Shown here: positions 1-5,932 of the stretch, piece after piece
How the letters are laid out: every line of letters begins with the position of its first letter
How positions within the stretch are numbered: position 1 is the stretch's first letter
Assembly (NCBI GenBank): GCA_031397915.1
Contig: JANNMM010000033.1
Location: forward strand, 1-7,493
Direction of reading: 5' to 3'
From: JANYCG01 sp031397915
Lineage (GTDB): Bacteria > Pseudomonadota > Gammaproteobacteria > Burkholderiales > Burkholderiaceae_C
DNA length: 7,493 nt
Position numbers and translations under genes: made by a program
The notes under the pieces: generated by a model
Database searches by the model: none
What the model was told of the DNA's origin: nothing
What the model saw: the letters and a program-made list of their open reading frames with translations, nothing else

Positions 1-458
1 GAAATTTTGTCGCCGCGCTGGATGCGTTCGATCAAGCCAAAATCGGTCGAAGTGAAGAGGCCGATGTTGTCGGCGTTTTGTCGGTAAATGCGCTCGAAAC
101 CGCTCGCGATCACCAAGCGGATACCAGCCAGCTTTTCTGCCATCGGGCTGTGTTCGCGCGACGAGCCTTTTCCGTATCGTTGCCCCGCCACCGTGACACT
201 GAAGTTCCCCTGACGCACCGCGTCGACCCCCACCGGGCGTTTGCCGCCCGCCGTGAAACCGGTGTACGGGTAACGCGCCAGTTTGCCGTCGAAATGCGAC
301 AGGATCGCCACCGGCGTGATCTCGTCTGTGGAGATGTCGTCACGTAAATCGTCGATCTGCACCAGGGCGAAATCGGCGCCCTTGATCTGGGCCTTGACGC
401 GGTCAGGGTCGCGGCATAAAAACAGGATGCGACCCGGCGGATCAGGCAAGACCGTCAT
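1..458 (-). CDS. Aconitase/3-isopropylmalate dehydratase-family protein with N-terminal swivel domain (partial, C-terminus outside window)
   Basis: Translating the minus strand from the ATG at 458 gives 152 full codons that run open off the left edge. Motifs of the aconitase/LeuD swivel domain are plain: DDISTDEITPV at residues 40-50, YGKGSSREHSP at 95-105 (the SSRE substrate-binding loop) and ASGFERIYRQNADNIGLF at 118-135. These enzymes move a hydroxyl group between adjacent carbons of di- or tricarboxylic acids by dehydration and rehydration on a [4Fe-4S] cluster. The cluster-binding domain is not visible. In canonical AcnA this domain is C-terminal; here it starts at about residue 40, so the protein is either a LeuD-like small subunit or a swivel-first single-chain enzyme. 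I recall roughly 640-residue proteins of the second kind in Burkholderiales, unchecked here. The start is well constrained: the only other in-frame signal upstream is the stop of the preceding gene at 480-482, with no alternative start between. The ribosome site is weak. The substrate is unknown. Confidence 0.85.
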   Translation of the reverse strand, partial: MTVLPDPPGRILFLCRDPDRVKAQIKGADFALVQIDDLRDDISTDEITPVAILSHFDGKLARYPYTGFTAGGKRPVGVDAVRQGNFSVTVAGQRYGKGSSREHSPMAEKLAGIRLVIASGFERIYRQNADNIGLFTSTDFGLIERIQRGDKI

Positions 459-479
459 CGCACGCCGTGCCGGGGCCCG

Positions 480-1376
480 TCATACGCGTGCGCTGCGCAA
501 CAGCGCGTCGGCGTAGTCCTGCCACAGCGCGTCTTTGCCAACACCCGTAAACACGCCGGCCGCCGCCTGGTCGGCCACCCACTGCTGCTTGGCGGCAGTT
601 GCGGCCGTCATGAGCGGTTCAAACCCCGCCTCGTGCACGGTGCGAGCCGCCTCGCGCATTTCTTCGGCGCGGCGTTTGCCATGTTGCACCACGCGGCTGA
701 AAAAATACGCACCCTGCTTTTCCCAGTCGATGCTGGGGAAGGTTTCTGTGAGTGTGGGCAACACATGCGCCTCGACGCCGTAATGGCGCGCGGTGGCGTA
801 ACTCTCAATCACGAGCGCTTCCAGCCCCTTGATCATGACGCTGCGGCACATCTTGATGGCACTGGCGACACCCAACCGGGCCGAAACAGCCTTGGCGTCC
901 AGCCCCCAGGCGTTGAATCGCGCTGCCAAATCGGCAGCTCCTGCGCCACCCAGCAACATCGGCACCTTGATGCCGTACGGCGGGATGGACGTCATGACGC
1001 CGGCTTCGACATACTGCCCACCGGCCGCCTCGATGACCAAGGCGGCCTCCTGCTTGGTGCCCGGTGACGCGGAATTGAGATCCAGGAACAGGGTGCCGGC
1101 GCGCAGATGCAAGGCCGCCTCTTGCGCCACGGCCAGGGTGTTGGAGGCTGTCACCGCAGAAATCAGGAAGTTGGCTTTGGCGCACAAGTCCTGCATCGAC
1201 CCGGCCAACTGAACCCCCGCCGCTTGAGCGTGCTTGTCTTCGTCTGGGCGCAATGCGGCATCGGCGAATTTGGTGTCCCACGCGCCCACTGAAAGCACGC
1301 CCGCCCTGGTTCTCAGACCCGCCGCGAATATCTTGCCGACTTCGCCGTAACCAATCAAACCAATGGTGTCGTGCAT
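480..1376 (-). CDS. NAD(P)-dependent oxidoreductase, beta-hydroxyacid dehydrogenase-like with DUF1932-type C-terminus
   Basis: Probable cytoplasmic NAD(P)-linked dehydrogenase of the 6-phosphogluconate/3-hydroxyisobutyrate dehydrogenase superfamily. Residues below are numbered from the TTG at 1382. The N-terminal Rossmann fold has the dinucleotide motif GYGEVG at 11-16 (GxGxxG). The substrate-loop region is DLNSASPGTK at 101-110, followed by EAGVMTSIPP at 126-135. The presumed catalytic lysine is K177 in the helix GVASAIKMCRS. The C-terminal part (about 190-300) is helical and resembles the DUF1932 domain found on such proteins. Length is normal at 298-300 residues. I prefer the ATG at 1376 (MHDTIGLIGYG) over the TTG two codons earlier; both follow a weak GGGTTGG. 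The gene starts 15 bases after the tctC-like stop and ends 21 bases before the aconitase-family gene, so the three are probably cotranscribed. The natural substrate is unknown; a hydroxy-carboxylate made by the aconitase-like neighbour is an attractive guess. Confidence 0.88.
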   Translation of the reverse strand: MHDTIGLIGYGEVGKIFAAGLRTRAGVLSVGAWDTKFADAALRPDEDKHAQAAGVQLAGSMQDLCAKANFLISAVTASNTLAVAQEAALHLRAGTLFLDLNSASPGTKQEAALVIEAAGGQYVEAGVMTSIPPYGIKVPMLLGGAGAADLAARFNAWGLDAKAVSARLGVASAIKMCRSVMIKGLEALVIESYATARHYGVEAHVLPTLTETFPSIDWEKQGAYFFSRVVQHGKRRAEEMREAARTVHEAGFEPLMTAATAAKQQWVADQAAAGVFTGVGKDALWQDYADALLRSARV

Positions 1377-1391
1377 GTCCAACCCGAAAAA

Positions 1392-2360
1392 TTATTGCTT
1401 TTCGATTTTGGCGCGCGCAATCACCTCGGCCCAGCGCTTGATGTCGTTGGCCAACACTTCACCCGCCTGCTCGGGCGTGCTGCCTTGCGCGTCGAGGTTG
1501 AGCTCGGCCATGCGTTTTTTCACATCGGGCAGGGCCAGGGCGGCATTGACTTCGCGGTTCAAACGGGCGATGGCCTCCTTGGGTGTTTTGGCCGGAACTG
1601 CCAGGCCGTTCCAGGAAGACACGTTGAAGTTGGCCAGGGAGCCGCCCGACTCGCGTGCCGTGGGTACGTCTGGCAGGGCCGTTGCCCGCTTGGCCCCGAG
1701 CACCACCACCGGGCGGATCGCCTTCGAGTTGATCTGGCCCATCAACGGGCCCAGGATGTCGACCGCGGCATCGAGCTGGCCGCCGCGCAGGGCCGTAATG
1801 GCGGCGGGCGTGCCGTTGAAGGGCACCACCTGCGCGTCAATGCCACTGCTGGCCTTGAACAGCTCTGCCGCCAGGTTTTGGGTGGTGCCGATTTGCGGCG
1901 TGCCGATGTTGAGTTTGCCCGGGTTGGCCTTGCCGTAGGCCAGCAGCTCGGCGAATGATTTAAAACGCCCGCCTTCGTTCACCACGATTGCCAGGTCAAA
2001 CGTGGCCAGCAAAGTAACGGGTGTGAAGTCCCTGAGCGTGTCAAAAGGCAGCGTTTTGAAGAGCGACGCGCTGACCGCCGTGCCGCTGGAGATCAGCAAC
2101 ACGGTGTGCCCGTCTGGCTCGCTGCGCGCGACCTGCTCGCCAGCGACGATGCCGCCCGCGCTGGCCTTGTTTTCGATCACGACCTGCTGGCCGATGGTTT
2201 GCGACACCACTTGCCCCACCGTGCGGGCGGTGATGTCGGCCGCGCCACCGGCGGCGTTTGGCACCACGATCTTGATGGGTTTGGTCGGGAAGGCCTGCGC
2301 CCATGCAAGCGGGCCCGTCGCAGCGATCGCGAGAATCAGGAGTAGTTTTGGCAAGGTCAT
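1392..2360 (-). CDS. Tripartite tricarboxylate transporter substrate-binding protein (Bug/TctC family)
   Basis: A 322-residue periplasmic solute-binding protein of the Bug family, which is greatly expanded in betaproteobacteria and usually binds carboxylates, amides or related small molecules. Residues 1-23 form a Sec signal peptide: short charged start, hydrophobic LLLILAIAATG core, and cleavage after AWA (21) or AQA (23). Family landmarks follow in order: FPTKPIKIVVPNAAGG at 24-39 with D42 in the ligand loop, ENKASAGG at 63-70, GKLNIGTPQIGTTQNLAAEL at 148-167, PFNGTPAAITALRGGQLDAA at 180-199, ALPDVPTARESG at 228-239 and WNGLAVPAKTP at 250-260. The ATG at 2360 gives a complete signal peptide and has a weak GAAAG seven bases upstream. 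No TctA or TctB membrane gene is adjacent, which is common for Bug genes. It sits 128 bases after livF and probably heads its own unit with the two downstream enzymes. The ligand is unknown. Confidence 0.95.
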   Translation of the reverse strand: MTLPKLLLILAIAATGPLAWAQAFPTKPIKIVVPNAAGGAADITARTVGQVVSQTIGQQVVIENKASAGGIVAGEQVARSEPDGHTVLLISSGTAVSASLFKTLPFDTLRDFTPVTLLATFDLAIVVNEGGRFKSFAELLAYGKANPGKLNIGTPQIGTTQNLAAELFKASSGIDAQVVPFNGTPAAITALRGGQLDAAVDILGPLMGQINSKAIRPVVVLGAKRATALPDVPTARESGGSLANFNVSSWNGLAVPAKTPKEAIARLNREVNAALALPDVKKRMAELNLDAQGSTPEQAGEVLANDIKRWAEVIARAKIEKQ

Positions 2361-2488
2361 GGAAAAGCTTTCAAAAAAAAGACGGGCAGTTTTTCACGCT
2401 GGCAAGTGGGTCGGGGCGCAATTTGCCGGACCACAAACTGCAGCGAAATCCGGTGTAATTTTAGCGTGTGGTACCTCGCGCGCGACAC
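2361..2488 (-). other. 128-base gap between livF and the Bug gene; possible weak promoter, no clear terminator
   Basis: This is the largest gap in the window. On the minus strand it contains a TAAAAT (2463 down to 2458) that could act as a -10 box, but I see no good -35 element at the right distance. A run of eight T (plus-strand A at 2373-2380) lies close to the start of the Bug gene. No GC-rich hairpin precedes it, so I do not call it an intrinsic terminator. An imperfect CCGGA/TCCGG inverted pair with a long loop lies mid-gap and looks too weak to matter. The gap length suggests that the Bug gene may have its own promoter, but this is not demonstrated. Confidence 0.3.
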
Positions 2489-2503
2489 CTAACGCGCGAC
2501 ACC
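2479..2503. repeat. 11-base direct repeat straddling the livF stop codon
   Basis: CGCGCGACACC occurs exactly twice on the plus strand, at 2479-2489 and 2493-2503, three bases apart (period 14). The right-hand copy encodes the last livF codons. The left-hand copy overlaps the first base of the livF stop triplet and runs into the gap. It could be a small local duplication at the gene end. No function is evident. Confidence 0.6.
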
Positions 2504-3226
2504 CAAAAGACGGTCCAGCAACTCTGGCTGGCGCTGCAGGTTCCTTGCCAAGCCGCTGTGCGCCACAGTGCCCCGGTCCAGCACGGCTGCGGTGTCCGAG
2601 ATCGCCAGAATCGCCTGCGGGTGCTGCTCCACGATGATCGCGCTCAGGCCTTCATCACGCGTGATGCGGCGAATCGCCTGCAGCAGTTCCTGCACGATGA
2701 TCGGTGCCAGGCCTTCCAGGGGTTCGTCCAGCAACAGCAGGCTGGGGTTCAGCACCAGCGCGCGGCCCACCGCCAGCATCTGCTGCTCGCCGCCGGAGAG
2801 TTGTGTGCCCAGGTTGCCCTTGCGCTCGGCCAGCCGCGGGAACATCTCGTACACACGCGCGGGCGTCCAGGCGCGCGACCCGGCTGCGCGGGCCGGGCGC
2901 TCGACGGCGGTGAGGTTTTCATGCACGGTGAGTGATTTGAAGATGTTGCGTTCCTGCGGCACCCAGCCGATGCCCGCCGCCGCCCGTTCATGCGAAGGCA
3001 GTCGGTGCAAGGCCACCGCTGTGGCATCCGCGCCGAGTGTCATCGAACCCCCGTGTTGGCGCGTGGCACCCACCAGGGTGTTGATCAGGGTCGTCTTGCC
3101 GGTGCCATTGCGGCCGAGCAAGGCCAGGGTCTGGCCTTCTTCAAGCGACAGGTTCACGTCGTGCAACACCACCGCTTCGCTGTAACCAGCGCTCAGTGCT
3201 TCGAGTTTGAGCAGGACCTTACCCAT
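2489..3226 (-). CDS. livF: Branched-chain amino acid-type ABC transporter ATP-binding protein LivF
   Basis: One of the two cytoplasmic ATPases of a HAAT (Liv)-type importer; 245 residues, normal for LivF. Motifs: A-loop Y15, Walker A GRNGTGKTT at 38-46, Q-loop Q91 in WVPQERNIF, signature LSGGEQQ at 143-149, Walker B LLLLDEP at 163-169 followed by LEGLAP, and switch histidine H202 in IIVEQH. The WVPQERNIF and GLAP segments are typical of LivF rather than LivG. An open frame extends upstream to 3340, but that part lies over livG in another frame and has no family similarity. I therefore start at the ATG at 3226, which begins MGKVLLKLEALSAGY and has a strong GGAGGC eight bases upstream. The start overlaps the livG stop by 8 bases, so translation is probably coupled. 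It ends 128 bases before the Bug gene. The actual solute may be any amino acid-like or aromatic carboxylate compound. Confidence 0.95.
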   Translation of the reverse strand: MGKVLLKLEALSAGYSEAVVLHDVNLSLEEGQTLALLGRNGTGKTTLINTLVGATRQHGGSMTLGADATAVALHRLPSHERAAAGIGWVPQERNIFKSLTVHENLTAVERPARAAGSRAWTPARVYEMFPRLAERKGNLGTQLSGGEQQMLAVGRALVLNPSLLLLDEPLEGLAPIIVQELLQAIRRITRDEGLSAIIVEQHPQAILAISDTAAVLDRGTVAHSGLARNLQRQPELLDRLLGVAR

Positions 3227-4016
3227 GGCGCATCGCCTCCACCTCGGAATCCTGCTCTTGCCCATGCCCAAGGTAGACCGCCTTGACGCGCTCGTCGGCG
3301 GCAATCTGCTCGGGCGTGCCTTCGGTGAGGACTGCGCCATTGACCATCACCGTCATGCGATTGGCGAAACTGAAAACCAGGTCCATGTCGTGTTCGATCA
3401 GCAGCACTGAAACCTCCTTGGGCAGGGCCGCCACAGTGGCCAGCAACTCCTCGCGCTCACCGGCCGGTACACCGGCCACCGGCTCGTCCAGCAGCAACAC
3501 GCGCGGCTCGCAGGCCAGCGCAATGGCAATTTCGAGCAGGCGGCGTTTGCCGTAGGCCATCTCCTTGGTCTTTTGGTGGGCCACCGAGCTGAGGTGAAAT
3601 TGCTCCAGCAGCACCTCACAACGCGCGTTGACGGTTTTGTCGGCGCCCAGCGCTTGCCACCATTTACCACCCAGGCCCCGGTTTTGCGACACGGTGAGGG
3701 CCAGGGTTTCCATGGGCGTGAGGGAATCAAACAGCTGGTTGATCTGAAAGGTTCGCACCAGGCCACGTTGCACGCGCTTGTGTGGCGCAAGGGTCGAGAT
3801 GTCGCGGCCTTCGAGGGTGATGCTTCCGCCGGTCGGCTCCAACACGCCCGTCAGCAAGTTGATCAGGGTCGTCTTGCCGGCACCGTTGGGGCCGATCAGG
3901 GCATGGCGCGCGCCTTGCTTCAATTCGAGGTTGACGTTGTCAGTTGCGGTGATGCCACCGAAGCGTTTGCTCAACCCGTGGGTCGACAGCACCGTATCTG
4001 CAATTGCGGCGCTCAT
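3219..4016 (-). CDS. livG: Branched-chain amino acid-type ABC transporter ATP-binding protein LivG
   Basis: Second ATPase subunit of the Liv-type importer; 265 residues, slightly longer than E. coli LivG because of an acidic tail (GHGQEQDSEVEAMRHG). Motifs: HGLSKRFGGITATDNV at 13-28, typical of LivG; Walker A GPNGAGKTT at 42-50; Q-loop Q91 in VRTFQI; Walker B VLLLDEP at 173-179; switch histidine H209 in LLIEHDMD. The signature region reads MAYGKRRLLEIA (153-164) in place of LSGGQ; this is the usual relaxed form in LivG (AYGxQRxLEIA). The D-loop reads PVAGVPAGE where many LivG proteins have AAG(M/L)NP. The ATG at 4016 overlaps the livM stop in an ATGA, with GAAAG seven bases upstream, and the gene runs 8 bases into livF, so expression is likely coupled along the whole set. 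Confidence 0.95.
   Translation of the reverse strand: MSAAIADTVLSTHGLSKRFGGITATDNVNLELKQGARHALIGPNGAGKTTLINLLTGVLEPTGGSITLEGRDISTLAPHKRVQRGLVRTFQINQLFDSLTPMETLALTVSQNRGLGGKWWQALGADKTVNARCEVLLEQFHLSSVAHQKTKEMAYGKRRLLEIAIALACEPRVLLLDEPVAGVPAGEREELLATVAALPKEVSVLLIEHDMDLVFSFANRMTVMVNGAVLTEGTPEQIAADERVKAVYLGHGQEQDSEVEAMRHG
3235..3240 (-). promoter_or_regulatory. Ribosome binding site of livF
   Basis: On the minus strand GGAGGC lies eight bases upstream of the ATG at 3226, inside the last codons of livG. It is the best Shine-Dalgarno match in the window and fixes the livF start, ruling out the longer upstream frame. Confidence 0.75.
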
Positions 4017-4969
4017 GTGGACACTTTCTTTGCCTTGCCAAACCAGGTCCAGGGCCGGATCAGCCGGTCGCGCCCGACCAGCGCCAGAACCACCAGAAAG
4101 AGCCCGATCCAGAAGGTCCAGTACTGCGGCGTGATGGCAGAGATCACGTCCTGCAGCAGCTTGAAGACCACCGCGCCCGCCACGCCGCCATAGAGCCAGC
4201 CGGTGCCGCCAATCACCAGCACCAGCATCACGTCGGCCGAACGGATGAACTCGAACACGTCAAGCGAGGCAAAACCGGTAGTTTGTGCCTGCAGCGCCCC
4301 GGCTGCACCGGCAACGGCCGCCGCCACGGTGTAGATCACCGCCAGGCGCTGCGTCACGGGGATACCGATGGACTGCGCACGCAGGCGGTTGTCGCGCACC
4401 GCCTTCAGGGTGGCGCCAAACGGCGAATTCACCAGCCGCCGGACCAGGAAAAACAAGACGACGAGCACCGTGATCGAATACCACGCCGCCGTGCGACCGG
4501 CCAGGTCGAACTCGAACTGCCCCAGGAGTTTGCCCATGACCACACCCTGCAGCCCGTCCGCACCGCCGGTCAACCAGTCGAGCTTGTTGGCCAGCTCGTA
4601 CAGGATGAGGCCCATGCCCAGCGTGACCATGAGGCGCGTGAGGTCGCTGCCGCGGATGATGGTGAGGCTGCAAACCGCCCCCAAAACCGTTGCCAGCGCA
4701 ATGCCTGCCGCCAGCCCCAGGAGCGGATCCGGATTGATGTGTTTGGCAAACAGGGCAGCGCCATAGGCGGCCATGCCAAAAAACGCGGCGTGCCCGAGCG
4801 AGACGATACCGGCGTAACCCAGCACCAGGTCCAGCGAGACCGCAAACAGGGCCACGATGGCAATCTCGTTGATGATGGGTGCGTGTTGTGTCACCACAAA
4901 CGGAGCGGCCAGCACCAGCAGCCAGACCACGATCTCCCAGGGCTTGTAGCGGTTGGTGGCTTGCATCAT
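4013..4969 (-). CDS. livM: Branched-chain amino acid-type ABC transporter permease LivM
   Basis: Inner-membrane permease pairing with LivH; 318 residues with about eight to ten hydrophobic segments, the clearer ones near residues 13-27, 35-56, 84-105, 111-127, 165-178, 208-226, 246-270 and 284-298. LivM hallmarks are the segment LDLVLGYAGIVSLGHAAFFG (46-65), the cytoplasmic coupling region SPFGATLKAVRDNRLRAQSIGI (182-203), which contacts the ATPases, and the IGGTGWLYGGVAGA segment (253-266). The chain begins MMQATNR; the first ATG (4969) overlaps the livH stop in an ATGA and has AGGGAG seven bases upstream, so I use it rather than the adjacent second ATG. The C-terminus is short and basic (WFGKAKKVST), as is common in this family. 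Codon use and GC content look like the neighbours. Confidence 0.95.
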   Translation of the reverse strand: MMQATNRYKPWEIVVWLLVLAAPFVVTQHAPIINEIAIVALFAVSLDLVLGYAGIVSLGHAAFFGMAAYGAALFAKHINPDPLLGLAAGIALATVLGAVCSLTIIRGSDLTRLMVTLGMGLILYELANKLDWLTGGADGLQGVVMGKLLGQFEFDLAGRTAAWYSITVLVVLFFLVRRLVNSPFGATLKAVRDNRLRAQSIGIPVTQRLAVIYTVAAAVAGAAGALQAQTTGFASLDVFEFIRSADVMLVLVIGGTGWLYGGVAGAVVFKLLQDVISAITPQYWTFWIGLFLVVLALVGRDRLIRPWTWFGKAKKVST

Positions 4970-5841
4970 GACTTGGCTCCCTGGCGGACAAAGAGGCCCT
5001 GCGGCCGCCAGATCAGGATGGCGATCATCAGGCTGTAGACGATGAAGCCGCCGAGTTTGGGTATGTAGTATTTGCCGGCTACGTCGGCAATGCCCAGGAG
5101 AAGCGCCGCCAACAAAGGCCCGGTGATGCTGGAAGTGCCCCCGACCGCCACCACAATCAAAAAGTACACCATGAATTTAAGCGGGAAAGTCGGGTCCAGA
5201 CCCAGCACTTCGGCGCCCAGCGCGCCGCCCAGCCCGGCCAGGCCCGAGCCCACCGCAAAAGTCGAGAGAAAAACGGCATTCACATTGATGCCCAGGCCCG
5301 CGGCCACGCGCTGGTCGTCCACCGAGGCGCGCAGGCGGCTGCCAAAGCGCGTTTTCGCCAACACCAGTTGCAGGCCCACGGTGAGTGCCGCACACACCGC
5401 AATGATGAAAAGCCGGTAGTGCCCCATGCCCAGCATCCACGCGCCCGTACCCAGCTCGGTGCGGCCCTTGAGCCAACTCGGCAGCTGGATGATCTGCTGC
5501 TGCGAGCCAACAAAATAGTCTGTCGCGGCAACCGCCATGAAGGTCAGGCCTATCGAAAACAGCACCTGGTCCAGATGCGGCTTGCTGTACATCGGCCGGT
5601 AAAGGGTGCGCTCCAGCACGCCCCCCAGTGCTGCTGCGCCGAGAAACGCCAGCGGCAGGCACAGCAGAAACGGCACACCGGCCTTCTGCATCAGCAGCAC
5701 GGTGATGTAGCCGCCGGCCATGGCGAAGGCACCATGCGCCAGGTTGATGAAGTTCATCAGGCCCATGGTCACGGCCAGCCCCACGGCCAGTACGAACAGA
5801 AGCATGCCGTAGGCAATGCCGTCAAAAAGGATGGTCAACAT
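4966..5841 (-). CDS. livH: Branched-chain amino acid-type ABC transporter permease LivH
   Basis: The other inner-membrane permease of the Liv-type importer; 291 residues with about eight membrane segments. Family landmarks: MNFINLAHGAFAMAGGY at 29-45, ERTLYRPMYSKP at 77-88, the cytoplasmic coupling region TRFGSRLRASVDDQRVAAGL (164-183), the VAVGGTSSITGPLLAALLLG segment (231-250) and the C-terminal WRPQGLF (278-284). The ATG at 5841 gives the expected LivH N-terminus (MLTILFDGIAYGMLLFVLAVG), but no good Shine-Dalgarno sequence precedes it. It opens the liv block, 91 bases after the reductase gene, and no livK-type binding protein gene stands ahead of it, where one often occurs. The stop overlaps livM by 4 bases. 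The solute may be branched-chain amino acids, but close relatives also carry aromatic acids, amides and urea. Confidence 0.95.
   Translation of the reverse strand: MLTILFDGIAYGMLLFVLAVGLAVTMGLMNFINLAHGAFAMAGGYITVLLMQKAGVPFLLCLPLAFLGAAALGGVLERTLYRPMYSKPHLDQVLFSIGLTFMAVAATDYFVGSQQQIIQLPSWLKGRTELGTGAWMLGMGHYRLFIIAVCAALTVGLQLVLAKTRFGSRLRASVDDQRVAAGLGINVNAVFLSTFAVGSGLAGLGGALGAEVLGLDPTFPLKFMVYFLIVVAVGGTSSITGPLLAALLLGIADVAGKYYIPKLGGFIVYSLMIAILIWRPQGLFVRQGAKS
4977..4982 (-). promoter_or_regulatory. Ribosome binding site of livM
   Basis: AGGGAG on the minus strand ends seven bases before the ATG at 4969, within the last codons of livH. It supports the first of the two consecutive ATG codons as the livM start. 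Confidence 0.6.
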
Positions 5842-5932
5842 TCGGGGAATCTTGGGAAATTGCGAAGGGTGAGCGGTTGGGATGCGGTGGGCGTGCGGTG
5901 GGGGTGCGGTGCGTTCAGGGCCGTACTATGCC
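5842..5932 (-). other. 91-base leader between the reductase gene and livH
   Basis: Non-coding on the minus strand as far as can be seen. Its right half is dominated by the period-11 repeat listed separately, which makes the livH leader RNA C-rich (CCCACCGCA units). I see no convincing -10/-35 pair and no hairpin followed by a T run. It could be a simple spacer within one operon, or it could carry a regulator site in the repeat. Confidence 0.3.
5872..5915. repeat. Period-11 tandem repeat, about four copies, G-rich on the plus strand
   Basis: Consecutive 11-base units on the plus strand are AGCGGTTGGGA (5872-5882), TGCGGTGGGCG (5883-5893), TGCGGTGGGGG (5894-5904) and TGCGGTGCGTT (5905-5915). 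The shared core is GCGGT(G/T)(G/C)G, exact TGCGGTGGG in the middle two. The array lies between the reductase stop and the livH start. The period is close to one helical turn. Nearby G runs at 5867-5869, 5879-5881, 5889-5891, 5900-5904 and 5918-5920 could in principle form a long-looped G-quadruplex on the strand copied during transcription. Either slippage or a multi-site binding region could explain it. Confidence 0.7.

Noticed and set aside
2361..2400. Intrinsic terminator at the eight-T run before the Bug gene
   Set aside because: No GC-rich stem precedes the T run, and its position just upstream of a start codon makes a terminator unlikely unless it is an attenuator, for which there is no evidence.
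3227..3340. N-terminal extension of livF by 38 codons
   Set aside because: It lies wholly over livG in another frame, is Arg/Ser/Pro-rich without family similarity, and the ATG at 3226 has a strong ribosome site.
4004..5038. Open plus-strand frame of 344 codons antisense to livM
   Set aside because: Its product is rich in His, Gln, Arg and Asp with no recognisable domain. It is the expected by-product of GC-biased codons in livM, which has clear permease motifs.
5867..5920. G-quadruplex as a firm call
   Set aside because: The G runs are separated by loops of 7 to 13 bases, longer than in stable quadruplexes, so it is mentioned only as a possibility in the repeat entry.
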